A DNA stretch of 18,649 bases, taken from Streptomyces roseochromogenus subsp. oscitans DS 12.976 (GTDB lineage: Bacteria; Actinomycetota; Actinomycetes; Streptomycetales; Streptomycetaceae). A program made the translations under genes and the position numbers. The stretch spans positions 6,117,219 through 6,135,867 of the forward strand of contig NZ_CM002285.1 in NCBI RefSeq assembly GCF_000497445.1. Reading direction: 5' to 3'. The notes beneath the pieces are model-generated. The model saw only the letters and a list, made by a program, of their open reading frames with translations. It was not told the origin of the DNA and did not search any database. Below are positions 13,158 through 18,649 of the stretch, one piece after another (within the stretch, counting starts at the first letter, position 1; each line of letters opens with the position of its first letter).

Positions 13158-14225
13158 GTGGGAAAACGAAAGATCGGTCACATTGATGGCATCACCCCGG
13201 GCGCAGAGTTTCACCGACGGCTGCAGGTGCTGCGCAGCAACCTCCATCGGGACAGGGTGCGCGGCATCTCATGGCTCGATGACGAGGACGGTAGCGAAGT
13301 CGCTGATGCCATCGTGCTGCACGGGGGATATGAGGACGATCACGATGATTGGACCACGATCCGGTACACGGGAGCCTCGCCTGACACGGAGAAGGTCAAG
13401 GTTGATGGGGTTCCGAGGCTCCTGCGTAGCCAGTCCTGGGAGTATCAGGACAATGCAGCGCTGAAGCGGAGTTATGACCGAGGGCATTACATACGGGTCA
13501 TACGGGGATGGAAGGGTGATGCGAGGTACTCCCCGATCGACTGCTACAGGTACGACGGTCTGTACGAGATCACGGATGTCCGTACAGCCATCTCAAAGTC
13601 GCCAGCACCGGACGGCACACCCATCGAGATCTGTCAGTTTGACCTGAGGCGTCTGCCCGATGAGCTCCAAGATCCGACCTCGGTGGAGCGTCAGATATCG
13701 GACCTGCTCGAGCAGCGGGAAGAGCGCCCACAGGAAGAGCAGCCGGAAGAAGACTCAGAGACAGTGGGGGATGTGGCTGAGGAGGAGTCGGGCGAGGAGG
13801 CGCCGGAGGGGGAAAGATTCCCTGAGACGCGCAGTGCCGAGGTCCAGCGCCTGGTGCGCGATGACGCAGTGATAAGGAACGTCAAAAGGCTCCACGATGG
13901 AGAGTGCCAGGCGTGTGGCCTCCGGCTGGTGGGGCCAGGCGGGAAGCCTTATAGCGAAGGCGCCCACATCCGTCCTCTGGGGATGCCGCACAAGGGCCCG
14001 GACGTTGAGCCGAACGTCCTCTGTCTGTGCCCCAACTGCCATGTGCGACTTGATATCGGTGCCATCGTTATTGACGACGATTGGTCGATCATCGTGCGGG
14101 CTGGGGCCATGGGTGGGAACCTGCGGCCGAAGCTCAAGAGGCACCGGAAGCACAAGATTCACCTGGACTACATTCGCTACCACCGTGAGTGGTGGCTGGG
14201 CAGGGATGACCCCAGCGAGGAGTAG
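13158..14225 (+). CDS. SRA (YDG)-HNH protein, predicted modification-dependent endonuclease
   Basis: Product of 355 aa. Residues ~6-165 match a bacterial SRA/YDG domain: IGHIDGITPGAEF, IVLHGGYEDDHDDWTTIRYT, ALKRSYDRGHYIRVIRG and YRYDGLYEI. SRA domains bind 5-methylcytosine or 5-hydroxymethylcytosine by flipping the base. A very acidic linker (187-220) leads to an HNH nuclease: CQACG (Cys250, Cys253), EGAHIRPLG (His270), Asn286 and CPNCH (Cys291, Cys294, His295). All key residues are present. SRA-HNH proteins in Streptomyces are known type IV restriction enzymes cutting modified DNA, so that role is likely. GTG 13158 fits the family N-terminus but has no clear ribosome binding site, so a leaderless message is possible. 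It is divergent from the helicase gene. Confidence 0.92.
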   Translation: MGKRKIGHIDGITPGAEFHRRLQVLRSNLHRDRVRGISWLDDEDGSEVADAIVLHGGYEDDHDDWTTIRYTGASPDTEKVKVDGVPRLLRSQSWEYQDNAALKRSYDRGHYIRVIRGWKGDARYSPIDCYRYDGLYEITDVRTAISKSPAPDGTPIEICQFDLRRLPDELQDPTSVERQISDLLEQREERPQEEQPEEDSETVGDVAEEESGEEAPEGERFPETRSAEVQRLVRDDAVIRNVKRLHDGECQACGLRLVGPGGKPYSEGAHIRPLGMPHKGPDVEPNVLCLCPNCHVRLDIGAIVIDDDWSIIVRAGAMGGNLRPKLKRHRKHKIHLDYIRYHREWWLGRDDPSEE

Positions 14226-14237
14226 AGCTGGGGTCAT
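14206..14237 (+). terminator. Hairpin overlapping the stop codon of the SRA-HNH gene
   Basis: Arms ATGACCCCAGC (14206-14216) and GCTGGGGTCAT (14227-14237) form a perfect 11-bp stem with a 10-base loop that holds the TAG stop. It is a likely terminator between the convergent SRA-HNH and TPR genes. A second inverted pair, CGGAGCGG (14254-14261) and CCGCTCCG (14281-14288), spans the end of the TPR gene and may end the opposite transcript. Confidence 0.75.
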
Positions 14238-14275
14238 TGCCGTCGTGTGGGTGCGGAGCGGTAGGGGCTGGCCGG

Positions 14276-15289
14276 CTACGCCGCTCCGTGGCACCCCTCG
14301 TAAGCCTGACCCGACACGCACCAGCACTCCGCCCCCCGCTGCGGCGGCCAAGCCGCAGCCCGCCCCCGGGCCGCCAGCGTCGTCGCGTACTGCGGGAGCA
14401 GCGTCGCGTCCGCTGGGGACGAACCTTCCGACGCCGCGAACGCCTCGTAAGACGGGACCGTGCCCGTCACGATGCCCAGGTTGGCCGTGCCGGAAGAGGA
14501 CAGTTCGCGGAGGGACGACTCTATGGTCGCGAGGTGGGTCTCGTGGGACGGGTACTCCGTGGTGAGGGTCGGGTAGGCCGAGAGGAGTTCCGCCAGCTCC
14601 CCCGCCGGCCAGTGCAGGACCGCTACCGGGAAGGGGCGGGAGAGGGCCTCGCGGTAGGCGCCCAGTTCGGCTTGGAGGCGGGAGATTTCTGCCTGGAGTT
14701 CTGCCGGGTTGTCCGAGCCCAGGGACCAGACGCGTTTGGGGTCGTGGAGTTCGTCCAGGGAGACCGGGGCTGTGTGGAGGGTGTCCGCCAGGGTGTCCCA
14801 GGTGTCGTGCGGCAGGCCCAGCATGCGGCGGACGCGGTGGCGGCCGTAGAGGAGGGGGTGGGTGGAGGGCATCGGTTCCGTGCCCTCCGGGAGGAGCAGG
14901 GTCGCTGCCTCCGTGAATGTCTCCGCCGCTGCCTCCAGCTCGTCGTGGGACTCCAGGGACTCCGCCACGATCACCCACGGCGCCGGGTCCCGGGGGGCCG
15001 TCGTGCGGATGCCCTCGATGATCGCCCTGGCCTCCGCCTCGTGGCCGTACTCCCAGAGGTTCGACGCCTTCAGGGCGCGGATCAGGGGCGGGTTCTCCAG
15101 GCCGTCCGTCGTGGACAGCAGGCGGTCGTAGAGCGCGGTGGCCGCGGGGCGGTCGCCGGACAGTTCGAGGTGGGCCGCGGCGCGCAGGAGCAGGGCCTCG
15201 GCGTCCTCGGGATACAGTCCGGCGGTCCGCTCCAGGCGTGCTGCTTCGGCGGTGTGGTCGACGTTCTCGGCAGGCGTGTCGGGGCGCAT
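14276..15289 (-). CDS. TPR-like helical protein with C-terminal SEC-C-type zinc motif
   Basis: Product of 337 aa. The first ~130 residues are tandem helical pairs of TPR type (PEDAEALLLRAAAHLELSGD, AATALYDRLL, AEARAIIEGI, DELEAAAETFTEAATLLLP). A middle region includes LHWPAGELAELLSAYPTLT. The last ~16 residues, ECWCVSGQAYEGCHGA, match a SEC-C zinc motif (CxCxSG...Y..C-C/H), where Cys and His ligands bind zinc. SEC-C tails occur on SecA and on many unrelated proteins, so no function follows. I give ATG 15287-15289. GTG 15296-15298, three codons upstream, is equally possible, and neither has a strong ribosome binding site. It is convergent with the SRA-HNH gene and its codon use looks like the chromosome, so I place it outside the accessory region. 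Confidence 0.85.
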   Translation of the reverse strand: MRPDTPAENVDHTAEAARLERTAGLYPEDAEALLLRAAAHLELSGDRPAATALYDRLLSTTDGLENPPLIRALKASNLWEYGHEAEARAIIEGIRTTAPRDPAPWVIVAESLESHDELEAAAETFTEAATLLLPEGTEPMPSTHPLLYGRHRVRRMLGLPHDTWDTLADTLHTAPVSLDELHDPKRVWSLGSDNPAELQAEISRLQAELGAYREALSRPFPVAVLHWPAGELAELLSAYPTLTTEYPSHETHLATIESSLRELSSSGTANLGIVTGTVPSYEAFAASEGSSPADATLLPQYATTLAARGRAAAWPPQRGAECWCVSGQAYEGCHGAA

Positions 15290-15366
15290 GGGGGACACCG
15301 TACTGCCGAGCCGGGACGGAAGGGGGTAAGTGCTGGTCAGAGGGCCGTCAACGGGCGTTCACGCCG

Positions 15367-16842
15367 TCACTCCGTCACGCCGTCCACCTGCAGCGTTTGG
15401 ATCGACTTCGCTGCGAAGGGGGCCGATATCGTCTTGCCTGACAGGTACGTGTCCGTGTGCTGTGTGTAGAGGTCCGTACCGCCCGTCGTCACCGTGTTCC
15501 AGCGGGGGACCAGGCCTTCCGAGCTGCCGGTCACCGAGGAGAAGCGGGAGAGGTCGAAGGTCAGGGTCGTCGCCGATGACGAGGTGTTGGCCGCCACTAT
15601 CACCAGGCGTTTCGCCTGCCTGTCCAGCGCCGCCGCCGCGTAGCTCACTCCCGTGTCCAGGATCGTCATTCCCGGTCGGATGTGGCGGGTGAATTGAGCC
15701 AGTACGTAGTATTTCGTCTGCACAGTGCCCGGCTGCAGGCTGCTCGCGTCGTACGCGATCGTCGCCCAGCCCGTGCTCGGGTCCATCACCTGCCAGTACA
15801 CCCAGGCTGTGGGGTGCAGCCAGCGGAAGTCGTAGAGGAGGTTGCCGGCCAGGGTCAGGCCCGTGGCGTCGCTGTCTCCCGTTTCCGAGTTCCAGAGTGC
15901 CTTGCCCGCCGTCGTCACCACGTCCGTGTAGAGGAGGTCGCGGCGGCCGCCCGAGCCCTGGTAGCCGTGGACGTTCACCTGGTCCACGTAGCCCTTCGTC
16001 GTCGAGGAGAATGAGTTCCAGGTCGTGCGGGCCAGGTCGTAGCTCGTTTCGTCGGATGCGGAGATCTCTGTCGCCGTCAGGCCTCGTTTGTCCAACTCGC
16101 TGCGCAGGTAGGGGAGTACGGCCGCCTGGACCGCCGCATCCATGTGGCAGCCCTCTTGGGTGCCCGTCGCCGTCCACCAGGAGGAGGACGGCTCATTGAA
16201 AGCCTCCACCGTCTTGAAGCTCACCCCCCAGTTCTGCTTCGCGTACAGGGCCACCGACGCCAGGTGGGAGGCGTGCCGGCGGTAGTTCCAGGACTGGAGG
16301 TTGTCGCCGCCGTCCGACGCGCCCGACGGGTTGTGGTTCAGGCACATCCACCACATCGGGGAGTTGGCGAACAGCTCGGTGATCGCGCCTCGTTGGGCCG
16401 CCTTCTGCAGCATCGCGCGCTGCGTCGCGTCCGCCGTCCACTTCCAGGACGAGGAGGCCGGGTCCTCGTTCGTCCAGTCCTGCCAGTAGCCCTCGATCTG
16501 CTTGAACGACGGGATGTTCGGGGAGGCGCTCATCGACTCGCCGTTGACGCTGTTCCAGCTGCACGCGCCCAGGTTGTAACGGGCTATGTTCAGGCCCAGG
16601 CCGGGGAGTGCCGTGCCGTGGTACGTCGTTGATTTCGTGGTGAAGAAGATGTCCGCGAAGTCGTCCCTCGCGCCGAAGACGTTCGCCCACCAGGCCAGTG
16701 AGGTGCCCCAGCCCTCCCAGGTGCCGTACGTGGCCGACGGGTTGATCGCAATCGTCGCGTCTGCCTGTGCCGCGCCCGTGGCCAGGGCGCTGCCCATGAG
16801 GCCGCCGCCCGCTGCGGCCAACAGTGTTCTGCGTCGGATCAT
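15367..16842 (-). CDS. Secreted GH30-family glycosidase, likely endo-beta-1,6-galactanase
   Basis: Product of 491 aa. A Tat-type signal (MIRRRTLLAAAGGGLMGSAL) ends near ATGAAQA. The catalytic barrel begins with TYGTWEGWGTSLAWWANVFG and has LNIARYNLGACSW, ELFANSPMWWMC, VEAFNEPSS with probable acid/base Glu217, and LWNSETGDSD with probable nucleophile Glu320. It continues with a GH30-type beta domain (LVIVAANTSSSATTLTFDLS, ISAPFAAKSIQTLQV). Among GH30 enzymes it most resembles the bacterial endo-beta-1,6-galactanases that cut side chains of plant arabinogalactan proteins. The exact subfamily is from recollection. ATG 16840-16842 has GGAG nearby. The frame is open to 16938, but only this start gives a proper signal peptide. 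No linked transporter or regulator is seen, and the gene is divergent from a sortase gene. Confidence 0.88.
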   Translation of the reverse strand: MIRRRTLLAAAGGGLMGSALATGAAQADATIAINPSATYGTWEGWGTSLAWWANVFGARDDFADIFFTTKSTTYHGTALPGLGLNIARYNLGACSWNSVNGESMSASPNIPSFKQIEGYWQDWTNEDPASSSWKWTADATQRAMLQKAAQRGAITELFANSPMWWMCLNHNPSGASDGGDNLQSWNYRRHASHLASVALYAKQNWGVSFKTVEAFNEPSSSWWTATGTQEGCHMDAAVQAAVLPYLRSELDKRGLTATEISASDETSYDLARTTWNSFSSTTKGYVDQVNVHGYQGSGGRRDLLYTDVVTTAGKALWNSETGDSDATGLTLAGNLLYDFRWLHPTAWVYWQVMDPSTGWATIAYDASSLQPGTVQTKYYVLAQFTRHIRPGMTILDTGVSYAAAALDRQAKRLVIVAANTSSSATTLTFDLSRFSSVTGSSEGLVPRWNTVTTGGTDLYTQHTDTYLSGKTISAPFAAKSIQTLQVDGVTE

Positions 16843-17047
16843 GGCTTCTCCGCCTCTCCGTTGCGGCTTCGGCAGCAGGAAGCATCGGGGGTGGCGGGTG
16901 AGGTTGTCGAGGGTTGTGACACTCCTTTCTAAAACCACTTGAGGAAGAGACTGCAGGGGATCTTCTCCCCTGTGGTATGGCTAGTTGTACGCGCTGCGTC
17001 TATCTTGCGGGCGGCTCCCGTGGAGTTCGGCGCGGAGGTGGGTGCGG

Positions 17048-17839
17048 ATGCGGGTTCGGTCCGGCGTGCGGGTCGTACGGCACGGCGACCGGCGTCGGCG
17101 TGCCCGGCACCGGCGGGTGCTGTGGAGCGGCGGTGAGGTGTTCGTCACCGTCGGGGTGCTGCTCATGCTGCTGGTCGTGCACCAGCTGTGGTGGACCAAC
17201 CGGGAGGCCCGGCGCGGCGCCGAGCGGAAGGTGGAGGCGCTGGAGCGGGAGTGGGGGAACCCGGGTGCGGGCAGCGGGGGGCCGTCGGTCGTGCCCTCCG
17301 CCTCGGCCACGGCTCCTGCGGCCGACCCCGGCAGGCCCACCTCCCGTGCGCCGCAACGCTCGTACGCCCCCGTCGTCCTGCCCCGGACGTCCCAGGCGTA
17401 CGCCGTCCTCACCATCCCCCGGCTGGGGCTGCGGGTCCCCGTCGCCGAGGGCGTGAGCAAGGCGGACGTCCTCAACCAGGGCTATGTCGGTCACTATCGG
17501 GGGACTCAACAGCCCGGCCAGGCAGGCAACTTCGCGCTCGCCGGGCACCGGAACACGCACGGTGAGCCGTTCCGGTACCTGCCCCGGCTGCGGCGCGGGG
17601 ACGACATCGAGGTGGAGACGCGGACGGCGACGTACACCTACGACGTCGACCAGGTGCTGCCGCAGACCTCGGCGACCGACTCGGGGGTCATCCGGGCCGT
17701 CCCGCGCTCCCTCGTCCGGCCGTCCTACGGGTACGACACACCCGGCTACTACATCACCCTGACCACCTGCACCCCCGAGTTCACCTCGCGCTATCGGATG
17801 GTGGTGTGGGGGAAGCTCATCTCCATGCGGCCCAGGTGA
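17048..17839 (+). CDS. Class E sortase
   Basis: Transpeptidase of 263 aa that should anchor exported proteins with an LAxTG-like signal to the cell wall, the class E preference in high-GC actinomycetes. A basic cytoplasmic N-terminus (RHGDRRRRARHRR) precedes one membrane segment at 31-49 (VFVTVGVLLMLLVVHQLWW). An extracellular Pro/Ser-rich linker and the sortase barrel from ~118 follow. The catalytic residues are His167 in FALAGHRNTHG, Cys241 in LTTCTPEF, and Arg250 nine residues later. ATG 17048 follows GGAGG by about 9 bases. The frame opens at 16985, but that extension has no good site. No sortase substrate with an LAxTG tail is encoded in the window. Confidence 0.93.
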   Translation: MRVRSGVRVVRHGDRRRRARHRRVLWSGGEVFVTVGVLLMLLVVHQLWWTNREARRGAERKVEALEREWGNPGAGSGGPSVVPSASATAPAADPGRPTSRAPQRSYAPVVLPRTSQAYAVLTIPRLGLRVPVAEGVSKADVLNQGYVGHYRGTQQPGQAGNFALAGHRNTHGEPFRYLPRLRRGDDIEVETRTATYTYDVDQVLPQTSATDSGVIRAVPRSLVRPSYGYDTPGYYITLTTCTPEFTSRYRMVVWGKLISMRPR

Positions 17840-17848
17840 GTCACCTGG
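17832..17848. terminator. Hairpin overlapping the sortase stop, between convergent genes
   Basis: CCAGGTG (17832-17838) and CACCTGG (17842-17848) flank AGT, giving a perfect 7-bp stem that includes the TGA stop. It lies in the 21-base gap before the convergent MFS gene. It may act as a compact bidirectional terminator. Confidence 0.5.
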
Positions 17849-17860
17849 CGGCTCGCGCCC

Positions 17861-18649
17861 TCAGCGTTCCCGCAACACCACCACACTCACCGCCCCCACC
17901 GCCGCCAGCCCCGCCGACACCAGCAGGGCGATGTCCGCGCCCTGGGCGAGGGTGCGGGCCGAGGTGGCGAGGGCGATGGTCAGGGCCACGCCGGCGCAGG
18001 AGCCGATGTAGCGGAAGGTCTGCTGGGCGCCGGAGCCCATCGCGGCGCGCTCGCGCGGGACCGATTCGACGGCGAGCAACGGCAGCGCCCCGTTCAGCAG
18101 GCCGCTGCCCACTCCGCCGATGATCAGGCCGGGCAGCAGCCGGATCCAGGAGCCGGAGCCGAGGGCGCCGAGCATGGTCAGGACGGCGATGGTGTGCAGG
18201 GTGAAGCCGACGGCGAGTTGCACGCGCGGGGCGATACGGGCGGCCAGGTGCTTGACCTGGAGGGCGACCGCGAAGCTCAGTCCGGACCAGAGCAGGAACA
18301 TCCAGGCGGTGTCCATGGGGGACAGCCGGAGCGTCCGCTGGAGCAGGGCCGGCAGGAAGCTGAACAGGCCGATCACCGCGAGGCCGGTGAACAGACCGCC
18401 GGCCGACGAGGCCAGGAAGCGGGCGTGGCGCAGCAGGCCGAGGTCGATCATCGGCGTGCCGGTCCGGTGTTCCACGGCGGCGAAGGCCGCGATCAGGACT
18501 ACGGAGGCCGCGAAGAGGAGTCCGACAGGCGCCCGTAGCCAGCCGTCGCGGCCCAGCGTCAGGGCCGCTACCAGGGCGACCAGGGCCAGGCCGAAGGTCA
18601 GTGCGCCGAGGATGTCCGGCCGGCCGCCGCGCGGGGCACGGGACTCGGC
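17861..18649 (-). CDS. MFS transporter, DHA2-type exporter, C-terminal part (cut by window end)
   Basis: The minus frame stays open to the right edge, giving at least 262 residues and no start in the window. Multiple membrane helices are visible, for example DILGALTFGLALVALVAALT, APVGLLFAASVVLIAAFAAV, GLFTGLAVIGLFSFLPALLQ and LLPGLIIGGVGSGLLNGALP. Typical DHA2/EmrB-QacA features are present: a loop with EHRTGTPMIDLGLLRHARF, and the late motif SVPRERAAMGSGAQQTFRYIG. These proton-driven exporters have 14 helices and are usually linked to drug or metabolite efflux. The substrate is unknown. The stop TGA is at 17861-17863. An internal GTG at 18475 could be mistaken for the start. Confidence 0.9.
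   Translation of the reverse strand, partial: AESRAPRGGRPDILGALTFGLALVALVAALTLGRDGWLRAPVGLLFAASVVLIAAFAAVEHRTGTPMIDLGLLRHARFLASSAGGLFTGLAVIGLFSFLPALLQRTLRLSPMDTAWMFLLWSGLSFAVALQVKHLAARIAPRVQLAVGFTLHTIAVLTMLGALGSGSWIRLLPGLIIGGVGSGLLNGALPLLAVESVPRERAAMGSGAQQTFRYIGSCAGVALTIALATSARTLAQGADIALLVSAGLAAVGAVSVVVLRER

Noticed and set aside
3692..14237. Single integrative element inserted at the tRNA 3' end
   Set aside because: The tRNA 3' end points left toward rdgB, but the accessory genes lie on its 5' side. I saw no integrase and no second copy of the tRNA end in the window. Core-like genes also interrupt the accessory stretch.
13755..14978. Long minus-strand open frame (407 codons) crossing the SRA-HNH and TPR genes
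   Set aside because: It is Pro/Arg/Gly-rich, spans two convergent well-supported genes, and has no domain or ribosome binding site.
14237..15469. Long plus-strand open frame (410 codons) opposite the TPR gene
   Set aside because: The opposite strand carries a coherent TPR/SEC-C protein. This frame is low-complexity and runs across into the glycosidase gene.
1..18649. CRISPR array, insertion sequence or rRNA genes
   Set aside because: No regularly spaced repeats of CRISPR size, no transposase or terminal inverted repeats, and no rRNA-like sequence were seen.

Overview
The window looks like a Streptomyces (or close relative) chromosome. The flanks are very GC-rich, several starts are GTG, ribosome binding sites are strong GGAG/AAGGAG, and there are typical actinomycete families: DUF445, XRE-DUF5753/DUF397 pairs with an RsbW-like ATPase, a class E sortase, and a Tat-exported glycosidase. 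No GC or codon statistics were computed. Statements about base composition are by eye.

Left flank (1-3766): a DUF445 membrane protein and a secreted SGNH/GDSL hydrolase are divergently transcribed from a ~200-bp region with a tandem 11-bp repeat and a perfect 8+8 palindrome. Next come a short GC-rich repeat block, rdgB (house-cleaning NTP pyrophosphatase), a strong hairpin terminator, and a minus-strand tRNA gene with anticodon UAG but a short variable loop.

HNH pair and chromosomal stretch (3782-6456, all minus): two HNH endonuclease-like genes of nearly equal size overlap by ATGA and lie just upstream of the tRNA. They are tandem paralogues with the same internal helical repeats and the same positions for the HNH residues. 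Beyond them are a 54-aa membrane protein, a 100-aa membrane protein, a strong terminator, and a 92-aa secreted protein with two cysteines.

Accessory region (about 6480-14240, visibly less GC-rich in places): it starts with a scar of gene remnants, including overlapping small minus-strand frames, the C-terminus of a HAD hydrolase on the plus strand, and a DUF5753 C-terminus followed by an intact DUF397 gene. An intact WhiJ/Scr1-type module follows: XRE-DUF5753 regulator plus DUF397 partner, divergent from an RsbW-like ATPase, with repeats and palindromes between them. Next is a 1049-aa protein combining a PLD-type nuclease, a superfamily 2 helicase and a DUF3427-like C-terminus. It is divergent from a predicted modification-dependent endonuclease (SRA plus HNH). 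This last pair is the best candidate for an uncharacterised anti-phage system. The proposed logic is that the SRA-HNH protein reads modified DNA while the helicase/PLD protein processes it, but no joint action is shown by the sequence.

Right flank (14276-18649): a TPR-like protein ending in a SEC-C-type zinc motif, a Tat-exported GH30 enzyme resembling endo-beta-1,6-galactanase, a class E sortase divergent from it, and the C-terminal part of an MFS (DHA2-type) exporter that runs off the window.
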